Source: Heterobasidion occidentale (lineage: Eukaryota > Basidiomycota > Agaricomycetes > Russulales > Bondarzewiaceae). From it: a DNA stretch of 64,000 nucleotides. The stretch is from NCBI GenBank assembly GCA_039111635.1, contig JBCAQO010000003.1:496001-560000 (forward strand), given 5' to 3'. How positions within the stretch are numbered: the stretch's first letter is position 1; each line of letters begins with the position of its first letter. The translations under genes and the position numbers were made by a program. This document shows positions 22,381 through 33,811 of this stretch, in pieces. The notes beneath the pieces are model-generated. The model was not told where the DNA came from. It did no database searches and was given only the letters and a program-made list of their open reading frames with translations.

Positions 22381-24867
22381 ATGCCCGCACCCACCCCATT
22401 GAAAGCCATCAAGCCATCTTCAGCCCCTCGTGCGCAGTCTCTAAAGAAGACACGGTTCGTCAGGCGCAGAGGGAGGGCCAACGACGGCATCTACAGCGAC
22501 GAGGAGTTCGTGCGCGAGGCTCGGTCTGACACCGAGTCCGACGACGACCGCTCGTCTCTCGACTCGGCATCAGACTCGGAGACAGAGCCTGCGTCGGAAG
22601 ACGCACCGACCACGGGCCACCCGCAAGTCCTCATCCCGAGCTCGACGCACACCCCACAGCCCCCCGAAGTCAGCGCCGTCACGCCGCTCGTCAAGTCCGC
22701 CTCCGCCGGGCCGACGCTGCTCAACGCGCCGCTCGACTGGGCGGACGACTCCGTCGCCGACGACCACGATCTCCCCGTCATCGACTTTGCGGATCTCGAT
22801 GCCCAGCACCGGTTCCAGAGCACGAGGTCGCGCAAGCCCGAGAGGGGAGGCAAGCGTCCGGTCTTGGCGCGCACTTCCTCCGCGCCGCCTACCACCCTCT
22901 CTCCCGCGCCCAATTCTGAGCACTCAGAGGAGAGGCCCGAGTCCCCTGTTCCTTCGACCTCCGAGCCGCGCCAGAGAGAGGCCTCGTTCACGCGCCGCGT
23001 AGGACAGACCGCGCGTCAGGCGTACCAAGAGCGCTTGGAGAGCGACCCGTCCTACGTGCCCACGGTCGGTGAGTTCTGGGGCCATGACGACAGGTTGCTG
23101 GACAAGGACCTCCGGAGCTTGAGTGGCTGGTGGCGAGGGAAGTGGCAGGGGCGGGGCGGGCGAGGCAGAGGGAGGTTCAACAACGGGTTCGGGGCGCGAG
23201 GGCGAGGCGGGTTCGTGAACTCGCGTTCGGTAGCGCCGGAGGACGAGGGTGAGCAGGAAGGGTCAGCTGAGGTGCCACCCGTTGAGCGCCCGTGGACACA
23301 CGACGGGTTCGAGGAGATGAAGAAGAGGGATGAGCGGAGGGCGGAGTTCCAGCAGCAGCAGCAGAACCAGCCTCAGCGAGGGTTTATGCGCGGCGGGTTC
23401 CGTGGTGGCAGAGGTGGGTTCACGCCTCGTGGTCGTGGCTTTGCTCGTGGAGGGTTCTCTCCAGTTTCCACTCACGCAAGACAGGGCATGCCGTCTTCGT
23501 CGTCCCCGCATCGCGTCTGGTATGCCATGAAGCCCGAACGCGTCTGGACGAAGCACCACGAGTCGTTCTTGTATTCGGACCCGTCCTTGAAGCCGAGGGT
23601 GGGTCAGGGCGCGGGGTATCGCATCAAGCTGCCAGGCCAGCCACAGGAGGAGATTGTCCGTACTCCCCCTCGTCCTTGGGCATCGTCGTCCTCGCCGACA
23701 TCAGCACCAGCGGCGCCTTCTGCCACTGCCTCGGAGGCGGCGGACAAGGTCTTCACGGTCCGTCTCCCGCCACGTGCCGGTAAGGGGACGGCGGTCCCCG
23801 AGATGTCCGAGCCCGAGCCTGCTACGACTATGGCTGAACCTCCCATCGATGACGCATTCGTCATCACCAAGCCGCCTCCCCCGACCGTCATCCCGATCCC
23901 CGCTCCGCCCCCGCCCCAGCCCAGCACGAGCAGCTCCCCTGCCCTCGGTCCACAGCCCGCACAGGTCCCAGCAGAGCCGGCATCTTCCGACAGCGACGGG
24001 GAGTGGATCGAGGCGCCGACTGTCCCCCCGACATCCCACGACAGACCCCAGCCACCCATCCTCCCTCCTCTCCAGACCGTCTTTTCCCCCATGGCCCAGC
24101 CTTCGCCTTCGTTCGGCTCGCCGTACGGGTATGCCCCGGCGCTGCCACCAGGCATCGGACTCAACCAACACGGCATCCCTTACGAGATAGCCACCGGCCG
24201 CGCTGTGTACCTCCAACCCCCACCTCCGCCTCCCGGCCCTCTCTACAACCCGCGCGGTGTCATCCCGGCACACATGTCCATGCCTCCCGGCATCCCATTC
24301 GTCCCTCACCACGTCCACCACCACTCCAACCTCTCCGTCTCCCCAGACTTCCTGGCGCACTCTCCAGTGCCGTCCGCCTACACCGGCGAGGCCCCGATCT
24401 TCGCGCCCCCGCGACAGAGCAGCCGCATCGAGATCCGCAAGCCGACGCCCGAGGACGAGGCGAACGCGAAGAAGGGCCCGTCGCCGCGCCCCGCGCTCCG
24501 CAACGGCGCGTCGTCCCTGCGCTCGAGCGTGACGAGCTCGTCTGCGTCCGCCGCGGGCGTCCCGCGGAGCGTGGACCCGAACGCGCCCGCGTTCATCCCG
24601 CCCTCGCACATGCAGCGGCCGTCGCAGGAGTACTTCCCCAACGGCTCGCCGTCGCCTGCGTACCCCATGACCTCGGCGGAGGAGCATCGCCCGCCGCCGC
24701 CGCCGCCGTCGATGGACCCCGGGATGATGGGCTATCAGCCGTATCAGCAGGGGTACTATTACCCCGAGACGTACGGATATCAGCCCTACGTCGATATGCC
24801 ACAGCAGGGCATGCCGTACGAGGTGTATCCGCCGGACCCGCGCACGTCTCAGCCTGTATACTATTGA
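22381..24867 (+). CDS. Btz/CASC3-domain protein (exon junction complex / mRNP factor)
   Basis: A single-exon gene of 828 residues. The Btz (SELOR) signature lies at about residues 218-320: DPSYVPTVGEFWGHDDR, then WWRGKWQGRGGRGRGR, then RPWTHDGFEEMKKRDERR. In animals this domain clamps eIF4A3 on spliced mRNA, so a role in mRNP assembly, localisation or decay is inferred. Before it is an acidic Ser-rich N-terminus. After it come RGG/RGF repeats (residues about 335-365) and a long proline-rich, low-complexity tail ending in Tyr/Gln-rich YQPYQQGYYYPE. Such disordered RNA-binding tails are usual. The lack of introns is unlike its neighbours. Confidence 0.85.
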   Translation: MPAPTPLKAIKPSSAPRAQSLKKTRFVRRRGRANDGIYSDEEFVREARSDTESDDDRSSLDSASDSETEPASEDAPTTGHPQVLIPSSTHTPQPPEVSAVTPLVKSASAGPTLLNAPLDWADDSVADDHDLPVIDFADLDAQHRFQSTRSRKPERGGKRPVLARTSSAPPTTLSPAPNSEHSEERPESPVPSTSEPRQREASFTRRVGQTARQAYQERLESDPSYVPTVGEFWGHDDRLLDKDLRSLSGWWRGKWQGRGGRGRGRFNNGFGARGRGGFVNSRSVAPEDEGEQEGSAEVPPVERPWTHDGFEEMKKRDERRAEFQQQQQNQPQRGFMRGGFRGGRGGFTPRGRGFARGGFSPVSTHARQGMPSSSSPHRVWYAMKPERVWTKHHESFLYSDPSLKPRVGQGAGYRIKLPGQPQEEIVRTPPRPWASSSSPTSAPAAPSATASEAADKVFTVRLPPRAGKGTAVPEMSEPEPATTMAEPPIDDAFVITKPPPPTVIPIPAPPPPQPSTSSSPALGPQPAQVPAEPASSDSDGEWIEAPTVPPTSHDRPQPPILPPLQTVFSPMAQPSPSFGSPYGYAPALPPGIGLNQHGIPYEIATGRAVYLQPPPPPPGPLYNPRGVIPAHMSMPPGIPFVPHHVHHHSNLSVSPDFLAHSPVPSAYTGEAPIFAPPRQSSRIEIRKPTPEDEANAKKGPSPRPALRNGASSLRSSVTSSSASAAGVPRSVDPNAPAFIPPSHMQRPSQEYFPNGSPSPAYPMTSAEEHRPPPPPPSMDPGMMGYQPYQQGYYYPETYGYQPYVDMPQQGMPYEVYPPDPRTSQPVYY

Positions 24868-25945
24868 GCAGCTCTTCGTTTCCTGCCGCCCCGTCCATCG
24901 TTCTCGTCTGTGGTTAATATGGACGCGCCTGCTGAAGCCTCGAGGCGATGGATTCGTACGTACATAAAGCACATACACAACATACCTAGTACTTACTCGC
25001 CTCTTTCCTTTCCTTTTTTCTTTTTTCTTTTTTTTCCTTTTTGCTCTTCTTTCTTTTCTTCTCATTGTATTCTCCTTTGTTGCGCTTTACAACAGCCCCA
25101 CCATTGATTGACATGCCTGCTTTTTGCTGCTTCCGTTCTCGTGTTATGCAATCTCCATCATGCACATGCTTCCATAAGTACACCCACGTCTGCACCCCCC
25201 GCCCCACCTCCGCCCTGCCCCTTTATCCCCGCTTCTCGTTTTTTACTTATACGACCACGACGTCCGTTATTGACGCTGCTCGACGCCAGATCCTAGCCCA
25301 TATACGTACATACGCACATACGCATGCACACATACAGTGTTCGGCCCGAGGCCTTGTAGCTGCGTCGCAGATGTCTCGTCTCCCCGCCTCTTCCTTCCTT
25401 CTTTCCTCCTCTTCTCCTCCACCTCACCGTTTCAGGCTCTCTTGGCTCTGCCCGCGCGGCGTCGTCGCGTGTGCCGTTTCTTGTTTCTGGTGGTTCGTTC
25501 TGGCTTCCTGTTTTTTCTTTCTCTCTATCTGCCTCGCTCTGCTTCACCTGCAATGTTGATACACTCGTGACTCTTGTCGCGCGCGACGCGAATGTCGCCG
25601 GTGTTGGCGGCTCGACGTGTGCGCTCATACGTACTTATGTCAAGGGCATCCGATGACGTGCAACAAAGCTCACCATCGTAGCACTCCGGCCTCTCCAAGT
25701 GACGAGTCCTACTGTACGCATATCACACTGTGCTGCGCGCGATGTGTCTTGCATGAGAGCGCCTGCTTAGCGCCTGACTGCAGGCTCTGGTAGGCCTTTG
25801 TAAGCTCGCGTCAGTCACAATGACACAAAAGTCGTGGCCTGCCGTGGCTGGCGTGTCCTTGCCGGCCGCAGTGCGAGCGCGGATCGAATATTATCAGATA
25901 AAAAAGCCCGCGCTGATAAGATCCTGTCCATCTCACTTTCCCCCC
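24868..25945. other. Intergenic with T-rich tract and short microsatellite
   Basis: About 1.1 kb without a supportable gene. 25010-25060 is almost pure T/C. 25303-25338 has imperfect ACATACGC units. A TATCAGATAAAAAAG stretch at about 25893-25907 lies 40-50 bp upstream of the next start and could be its core promoter. Confidence 0.5.
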
Positions 25946-27328
25946 ATGGCGAGCTTGACCGATGAGAAGCGGAAGAGCGTCGTCGTCGTCGGCGGAGGCG
26001 GCGCAGGGTCGGCCGCCGCCCGACAGCTTTCCAAGAAGCTCGACCCCGCGCGGCACGAGCTCACGCTCATCACCGCGCGCCCGTTCTACGTCCATCTGCC
26101 GGCGAGCCTCCGCATGGCCGTCACCGCCGAGGGCAAGCTCGAGGACCAGATCCTGAAGCCGTACGACGCGCTCGTTCCGTCGCGCGTGGGCGGGGTCAGA
26201 GTCGCGAGGGTCGTGGGGGTCGAGAAGGCGGCTGCGAAGGACGCAGAAGATACGCGCGCTAGGCGGGTGGGTGCTGCTGCAGGACGGGGAGAAGGTGTGG
26301 TACGACGTGCTCGTGGTCGCGCCAGGGATGCGGTGGGAGGGCCCGCTTGCATATCCGGATTCGAAGGAGACGCTGGCGTTTATCGGGGAATGGCGGACGA
26401 AGATCGAGGGCGCGAAGGAGATCGTGTTGGCCGGCGGTGGTCCGGTCAATGTCGGTGGGTCTGCCTTTCTTGGCCGTGGACTGTCACGTGCTGCTGCTTA
26501 CAGTCTAATTTTAGAACTCGCTGGTGAGATCAAGGAATGCTGGCCGGTGAGTGCGACGCGTACACCTGCATGGTACTATCATCTCGTTGCTCATGTGGAT
26601 GTGCAGGATAAGAAGGTCCATATCGTCCAGAGCGGTGACCTCCCGCTCAATAAGGTATATCCGGATCACTTCCGCAGGCGCGTCCAGCACGAGATAGAAG
26701 CTCGCGGCGTGAGCTTTGTATTTGACGACCGTCTGGACGAAATAGAGCCCGTAGACGGTGTCGTCCACACCCGCAAGGGCAAAGCCATACCGGCAGATCT
26801 CGTCGTATGTCCAAATTGTGTTCTATATGCATGCAGGCTCCCGTTGACGTGCTAAATCCTCTAGCTCAGCTGCCGCGGTGGCGCTCCAAATACCAGGTTC
26901 TTGGAGTCCTTGGGTCCGGACGTCCTCACCGAGTGGGGTTTTGTGCGCGTAACGCCCTCTCTCGAGCTCCCAAACCATCCAGGGATATTCTGCGCCGGCG
27001 ACGTCCTCGATAATCCGGAGCGCAGCAAGCTGCGTGCATGCTGGAATCACGCCGCCGTCATCGTCCGAAACGTGCTGGACCGGTTGGATGGAAAGCCTGT
27101 GCTCGAAGCGGAGTACAAGTGCGGTCGCGAGTCTATCGGTATCTCTATGGGAAAGGTGCGTGTTGGTTTGCAATGCACGCTTGGAGAAATATCTGACTGC
27201 GTTCCTCTAGAGCGGAGGAGTGTCATATATTGGCATCTTTGTGGGGGATTGTTTTGGGGAATTGGATTACTGCCGCCCTGTTCAAGTCGCGAACGCTTGG
27301 TGTTCGGATGTTGAAATATTATTTCTGA
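25946..27328 (+). CDS. FAD/NAD(P)-dependent oxidoreductase, AIF/AMID-type
   Basis: A pyridine-nucleotide disulfide oxidoreductase of the AIF2/AMID (FSP1-like) group, probably an NAD(P)H dehydrogenase. The start at 25946 (MASLTDEKRKS) puts VVVVGGGGAGSAAARQL, the FAD-binding GxGxxG, at residue 12. Later exons read WYDVLVVAPGMRW, EIVLAGGGPVNV...ELAGEIK (the NAD(P) site), KVYPDHFRRRVQHEIEARGV and PNHPGIFCAGDV (second FAD motif, GD). The end is LWGIVLGNWITAALFKSRT. Two frame breaks are visible: between about 26222 and 26270, before GGWVLLQDG, and near 27238, between GGVSYIGI and WGIVLGNW. Both sit in conserved context, so sequence error is likely; recent decay is the alternative. Confidence 0.8.
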
Positions 27329-27614
27329 CCCTCAGATTCAAGGTAATACATCATGTCCCGCTCGCCTCAGCTATCAGGGAGCATGTACACTATTCAGCTA
27401 ATCCATTGACGTATATCATCTATTTCTGCGTGCGGCCGTCGCAAGACTTGCCACTGAAATCTACGACCAGCGACGCTACTCCAGTCCAGATTGACATCAC
27501 GGCTAACCACCAGTCACCAATTGCTATCCCGTCCGGAGTCCCCTAGTCCGTTCCGAAATCTTCGTATGCAATATGCTGGCTTACATATCTCCTCTTCCCT
27601 CCCGCTCCCTCGCC

Positions 27615-30011
27615 ATGATGTTTCGTCGTTACATTGTCCTTATTTTTACAGGCTTGAGCCTTTCCCTCGCCGGACCGACTGCTCCCCGTTCCACCTCAAA
27701 GAGCGCATCGATCCACCCCGCCACTGGGTCAAGCTCGGCCCAGCGCCTGTCGATCACGTAGTGACACTGCACATCGCGCTCCCTCAGCCGAATTTCTCCG
27801 TATTGGAGAAGCACCTCTACGAGAGTGAGCGATCCAGGGCATGCGCGGTACGGCGAACACCTGTTTAAGGAGGAGGTCGAGAGTTTGATTGCCCCGCATC
27901 CTGCGAGCGTGGATGCTGTAGAGGCGTGGCTGCTGGAACATGGCCTGAAGAGAGGGGCCTGTACGCACTCACCGGCGAGGGACTGGATTACGGTTGACGT
28001 GCCCGTTCGCCTAGCCGAAAATATGTTGGACACCGTGAGTCCCCGAGCTCATCTCGACGTTTTTCTCGATCTCAAGCGATTCTAAATAGAATTATCATGT
28101 CTGGAAACATGCTCTCGACGGCGATGTCGTAGTGCGCACCACGAGCTACAGCCTCCCGCCGGCCCTGCACGCCCACATCGCGCTGATCCAGCCCACCACC
28201 ATGTTCGCGCGCCTCCAGAACGCCCGATCGACCCTCCAAATCATCGATCCGATGAAACCCCCTCGCAACAAGATGCCGACCACCCGCCCATCGTCGACCC
28301 CGTCTCGGGGACCGATGCGAGCTGCAACAGGGCGATCACGATCAAGTGCCTGCAGCAGCTGTACAACATCGCGGGCTACGCCCCGTCCCCGGCCGGTCAA
28401 AACCGGATAGGCATCACGGGGTATCTGGAGCAGTTTGCGAACTTTGAGGATCTCCAGATGTTCTATCATGACCAGAGGCCGGAGGCCGCGGGCACCTCGT
28501 TCAACGTGTCCTTGATAAACGGTGTGTTTTTTATCTTGATCGGTTTTGTTGGATTCCAGTTTTGATTCGGCGCATAGGCGGTCAGAACGACCAGACCCTT
28601 TCCGACGCGGGCTCGGAAGCGAATCTGGACGTGCAGTTCGCTTTCGGCCTGGCATATCCCACTCCTGGAATCTTCTACTCCACCGGAGGAAGGGCGCCTT
28701 TCGTCCCGGACGCCCGAATGCCGGCGGACAGCAGTAACGAACCTTTCATTCAGGTAAGGCAGGCTTTTACAGTCAGGATCGGTATCCTGATCAGCCCTCT
28801 GTGTTGTCGTAGTGGCTTCACTATATTCTCGTTCAAAAAAGTATCCCGTATACTATCTCAACGTCCTACGGTGACGATGAGCAGACAGGTACAGACTTTA
28901 TCTCTGACTGGTGTTCGGAAACTCACGTTTGGGCCGTCGATACAGTACCTAGAAGCTATGCGGAGCGCTTGTGTCAGACGTTGGCCCAGCTTGGTAAATA
29001 CTTCTATTCGTCAACTGGGACATGTCACAGAGGCTTTACCCGCAGGTGCCCGCGGCGTCTCGGTTCTGTTCAGTTCAGGCGACTTTGGCGTCGGGGACGG
29101 GAATCCCGATCCCAAGACGCAGCAATGCCTGACCAACGACGGCCGCAATGCGACACGTTTCATCCCCACGTTTCCTGCCAGCTGTCCCTAGTGAGCCTGT
29201 TGCTTTACGACACGCATTTTCTCCCCTCACGAGCTTCTGATAGCGTGACCTCTGTCGGAGGAACGCAGCATATACCGGAGGTCGCTGTCTCTAGGTTTTT
29301 CTCTGGAGGAGGGTTCAGCGACTACGTGGGTTCTTCCTCGCTGCTCGATCTGACGAGCTCTCTCAATAAGCCAGCACCAGTTCACTCGCCCGTCCTATCA
29401 AAACGATGCCGTGTCGTCGTACCTCGGAAAGCTTCCAGCCGCGACGTACGACGGCTTGTACAACAAGTGCGTCGAACCCCTCTACCTCGTCATCAGAAAC
29501 GCTCAACTCACAAACCAAAACCCGACTCCTTTCGCCACCCCAGAAGCGGCCGAGTGAGTCCCTCGAACCTCCCCCAAACCATACTCTCTGCGAACACACC
29601 TCGCTTGTGCAGGCGTTCCCCGACGTCTCCGCACAAGGCGACTTTTTCCGCATATTTCTCAGGGGAAGACCCACTCTCATCGGCGGCACGTCTGCCTCGT
29701 CGCCCACGTTCGCGGCCGTCGTCTCGCTCCTCAACGACGCGCGGATCGCGTCTGGGCTTCCGCCGCTCGGGTTCCTCAACCCGCTGCTTTACGGCAAGGG
29801 TGTCGGAGGGCTCAACGACATCACAGTGGGGAACAACGCGGGCTGTGGCACTCCCGGATTCAACGTGAGTCCTGACGCGATCGTTTGGTCAGTTTACAGG
29901 ACGCTGATGAGTCTCTGCTTGTGTGCTTAGGCGACGCAGGGGTGGGATCCTGTGACAGGCCTCGGGACACCGAATTTTGGAAAGCTGAAGGATATTGTGT
30001 TGAGCGACTGA
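27615..30011 (+). CDS. Sedolisin (S53) tripeptidyl-peptidase-like protease, several frameshifts
   Basis: A secreted serine-carboxyl protease of family S53. The start at 27615 or 27618 gives a signal peptide (FRRYIVLIFTGLSLSLA). The pro-domain has VDHVVTLHIALPQ, SDPGHARYGEHLFKEEVE and AVEAWLLEHG. The mature part has ITGYLEQFANFEDLQMFY, SEANLDVQ (Glu/Asp of the catalytic triad), ISTSYGDDEQ, SVLFSSGDFGVGDG, IPEVAVS and PDVSAQGDFFR. GGTSASSPTFAAVVSLLNDA carries the catalytic Ser. NDITVGNNAGCGTPGFN then GWDPVTGLGTPNFG forms the Ca-site end. About ten introns. At least three one-base frame changes occur: near 27690, near 27830 and near 28245. Catalytic residues remain, so it is either error-laden sequence or a young pseudogene. 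Confidence 0.75.
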
Positions 30012-30478
30012 GTGATGAGACGAGCATGCCGCAGAGGACATTGCGTACTGACTCGAATGTAATTTGTCGCTTCTGTATTTTGGACTTGTTGAACAACGGT
30101 GGACGGATCGACGCATCAGGTCAGTAGTGGGCGGGGGGAAGGACGTGTGCGCAAACATCAATAGGACATGGGCAGTGAGATAAGATGGTTGAGATGAGAT
30201 ATTGCGTTGAATGCGGAAGAGGGCAAAGTGAAGGGTAACAAATCTCAGATCCAAAGGTCACGGCGCAGATACACCTTCTTCTCCCCATCTGGGGCAGATG
30301 GATAGATTCAGCAGGAGAATCTGTATCGACTGAGGCACTGAGGATGCAGCACAATGCTGACCAATAACCCCGAGTGCGATCGCTTGCCTCGTCAGATGTA
30401 GCGACGTGGGCTAGCAGCGAGCTCTGCGTGATGTATTCGATTGCGGAAAGGCTTGGAGCATCGAGAAATCAACCTACC
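30012..30478. other. Convergent 3' intergenic
   Basis: 467 bp between the sedolisin and UreF stops. No gene, repeat or structured element recognised. Confidence 0.5.
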
Positions 30479-31398
30479 TCAGCTGTTGAAGATCCTGGAG
30501 TGTAACTGGTCATGACGAGCTGCGACAATCTCGCCCAGCGGCCAAGTGCTCGCGGGGCCAAGTTGACTCTGGACGAACACGTCCTCCTCTTCATCGGCCT
30601 TGCGCAACACACCGGTGGAAAGACCTTCGGTGCGCTTCGCCTCGGCATCGACGAGGGGTCGGACCGCGTGGAGAAGGAGCTGCTGTGCGGCATAGGGGCC
30701 GACGGAGTTCATGCGGATGGCTGCAGAGAGCAGGCCGCGAGCGTGGAGGAAGAGGTGCAGGTGTGCGCCTCGTTCTGGGGCGAAATTGTTTTGAGAATTT
30801 GTTAGATAAACATGGACGAGAATTTCGGACCTAACGATAGACCAAGAGCGCCGACCAGGACTCCCCAGCACACCGGGAGGTGCCCATGAGTCTTCTCGCC
30901 GCGGACGAACAGCTTCAGACGAACAACCAGCTTGGCCACCCTCCGCTCCTTCTCCCTTCCCTCCTCTGGCTGCACAGATGCGAGCATTGGAGGGCACGCA
31001 AAGCCCTTGGTGTAGAGGGTGAGCAGCGCGACGCCCTGCGCGCAGGACGCACGCCGCGCGACGTGATTGAGGGTATTCGCCTCGTACAACGCGTCTAACC
31101 GGAGCAGCGTGTCCAGAATCGCTGCCCCGTCCGCGTCTGCGTCTGCGTCTACGCCCGTCGCCCCCGCCACGTAGACGAGGACCGCGCGGTGCGCGTCGCG
31201 CACGAACGGGAGCGCGCTCCGGGCGTACGTCTGTACGCTGTCCCGGACGAACGCGACGGTGGCTCCCAGCGGATCCCGCGCTGATCCGAGTGCGTGGGTG
31301 GTGTGCGACTCGAGGCCGGAGGAAGCTACGAACGAGCCCGTCGGCAGGTTTCCGTCGGAGAGGAGCAGGAGCAGGTAGGACTCGGTCGCTGCGTCCAT
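30479..31398 (-). CDS. Urease accessory protein UreF
   Basis: A nickel-urease maturation factor that acts with UreD and UreG in the cytosol. I chose the start at 31398 because it gives MDAATESYLLLLLSDGNLPTG, the usual UreF opening; an in-frame ATG at 31620 would add an unlikely basic extension. Next come SFVASSGLESHTTH, LYEANTLNHVARRASCAQG and GVLVGALGLSL. One intron (about 30782-30838) joins to ERGAHLHLFLHARGLLSAAIR, then MNSVGPYAAQQLLLH. The end TWPLGEIVAARHDQLHSRIFNS matches fungal UreF. An Asp/Ala repeat (DADADAD) sits near residue 67. Divergent from AFG1. Confidence 0.92.
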
Positions 31399-31670
31399 CG
31401 CTCCGCTGCCTGCCAGTGTCCGGTTGCAGTGCTCGGGGCGACTCGCCACGGAGGTCGATTCGGGTATCGGCGACTGCCCCGAAAGCGGGTCGGGTGCACG
31501 TGATAAGATAAGCCCGATGCTCCGAGGCTGCGTTGCTCTGCCGCGCACTCCTCCCGCCTCCGGGCACCATCCCTTCCTTCCTCGCATTAAACACTCTCCA
31601 TAAAACCTCGGCCATCGCATTTTAAAGCTACCGTCTTGCTGGGGCCTGCTCTGTCGCTTTCGATCTACTC

Positions 31671-33811
31671 ATGAAGCCAACCGCGTCCATCCGTCCGTAC
31701 ATCACTCCTCATGTCCAGCGGCGCTTGCTTTCACCACCGCGGCATGCTGGCCTTCGAGCTCGCTCACCATCACCTCAGAGGGCTCTGACCCCTTTGCCAT
31801 CCTTCTCCGGCCGCCTGTACAACTCCTCCTTAGCCACCGCGTCTACGTCCAGCAGCGACGCAGAGGCGTCCATACTACACGGAAAGCTCAACGACTCACA
31901 CTACGGTGAAGGTGTGCTTTTTCTTCTGATGGTCGAACCCAGTTTACTCATACCCCTTTCAAGGAACATCGACGCCGATGCAGCAGTACGAAGCGCTGAT
32001 CGAAGCTGGCACCCTCAAACCAGACGATCACCAGACGCGCATCATACAGAAGCTGCAGGACCTGCACGATGCCCTTATCTCTTACGCTCCCCCGCCTCTC
32101 CCACCATCATATATCCAATCCTCCATCGTATGTCACCTCAATTATGGCCCTCATACAACACACTCACCGTCGCGCTTTCCGCACAGCTTACCCGTCTGTT
32201 CTCGAGACCCTCAACCTCAGAACGAGCGACCGCCAACGCCCCAGCGGGCCTCTACCTCTACGGCGACGTCGGCACAGGCAAGACAATGCTCATGGACCTC
32301 TTCTACCGCACACTCCCGCCCAACATCACCCGCAAACGACGCGTCCACTTCCACGCGTTCATGATCGATGTGCACAAGCGCCTGCACGCCGCGAAGCGCC
32401 GCATGGGGCACGAGGGCGGCGACTCCATCCTCCCCGTGGCGAGAGAGCTCGCGGAGGAGGCCAGCGTGCTCTGTTTTGACGAATTTCAGGTGCGGTGAGT
32501 GGTTCGGTAGCGCTGGTTGGTCCAAGCGCGCGCATTTCGCCCTCGGCATCTACGAGATGTGCGATTCGTTCCTGTCGGCCAGGGCAAATGTGCTTGTCTT
32601 GATTAACCGGTGCACTGCCGCCAGCTTGCGTACACCTTGATTGACCTACATCCAGGTGACAGATATCGCGGATGCGATGATCCTGCGCCGTCTGCTGGAA
32701 AGCTTGCTCGATTACGGCGTGGTCTGTGTCATCACATCAAAGTAAGCGTGCACCCCCATCCACCCGATCTTCGTATCTCGTTTTGAACGCCCCGCAGTCG
32801 CCACCCCGACGAATTGTACAAGAACGGAATCCAGCGGTCGAGCTTCATACCCGCGATCGAGATCCTCAAGACGCGCTTCGACGTGACCGACTTGGATTCC
32901 GGCACCGGTCAGCCTCCCGTCCTCTTCCGCACTCACTCGCTGTCGCCGCTCACCCGTGAACGCGACAGACTACCGCCGCATCCCCCGCGCGCTCTCGCAC
33001 GTATACCACCACCCGCTCGACGCGAGCACGCGCGCGGAGATGTCGAAGCTCTTCGCCGCGCTCGCCGCGGCAGACCCCGCCGACCCCGTCGTGCACGGGC
33101 GCGAGCTGCACATCTGGGGCCGCGCGCTGCGCGTGCCGCAGAGCACGTCGCGCGTCGCGCTGTTCGCGTTCGAGGAGCTGTGCGGGCGCCCGCTGAGCGC
33201 GGCGGACTATTTGGAGGTCACGCGGAAGTTCGGGACTGTGTTTTTGTGCGATGTGCCGAGGCTGGGGTTGGGGGAGAAGGATAAGGTGCGTTGGATGGTG
33301 CGCTGTGTCTGTGGAATTTGTTTGTCTGACGCGTGGGGTAGGCGAGGAGGTTCATCACGTTCATCGATGGTACGTGCTAGGTTTCTCATTGCATCGTTAA
33401 CCTTGCGGTGACAGTTCATTTTAAGCGTGCTATGAGAGCAAGGTTATTGTCCCTTGAATTCCTCAGTCCACTAGGTCGATGCTAACTTGTGTTTCGCTTT
33501 ACAGACGAAGCTTTTCGTCTCCTCCGAGTTACCCATATACCAGATCTTCTCAGACGACAGCACCTTCAAGGGCGAGATATCAGACCACATGCGCAGCGTG
33601 ATGGATGACCTCGTAAGCACATCTCGCTCCCATCTTTCCCTTTCACCCGCCTGAATACACTGATGCTCGCTGTCAGGGTCTCACGCCGGAAACTGTCGGC
33701 TCGGCATCCATGTTCTCGGGAGAGGAGGAGCTGTTCGCGTTCGCGCGCTGCTGCTCCCGTCTTGTCCAGATGGGCAGCCAGGAGTGGGCGGAGACGGCGG
33801 GCGTGCGGTGA
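31671..33811 (+). CDS. AFG1-family mitochondrial AAA-type ATPase (AFG1/LACE1)
   Basis: A P-loop ATPase of the mitochondrial inner membrane that helps turnover of respiratory-chain subunits. The N-terminus [20 protein letters not shown] is Arg/Ser-rich and acid-free, as in a targeting peptide. After an intron comes [21 protein letters not shown]. Walker [15 protein letters not shown] is near 32263, [14 protein letters not shown] near 32350, and Walker B VLCFDEFQ near 32468. [14 protein letters not shown] and [21 protein letters not shown] follow. A 75-nt intron precedes [10 protein letters not shown]. The end has ACYESK joined to [47 protein letters not shown]. No frame break seen. A relic of the TKLFV exon lies at about 1 kb in the window. 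Confidence 0.92.

Noticed and set aside
23701..25065. 454-codon minus-strand open frame rich in Arg
   Set aside because: Antisense shadow of the GC-rich Btz gene; composition is the complement of its Pro/Ser codons.
32814..32960. Apparent frameshift in AFG1 after [10 protein letters not shown]
   Set aside because: A 75-nt intron (gtcagcctc...gcgacag) explains it and the join SGT-DYRRIP keeps frame.
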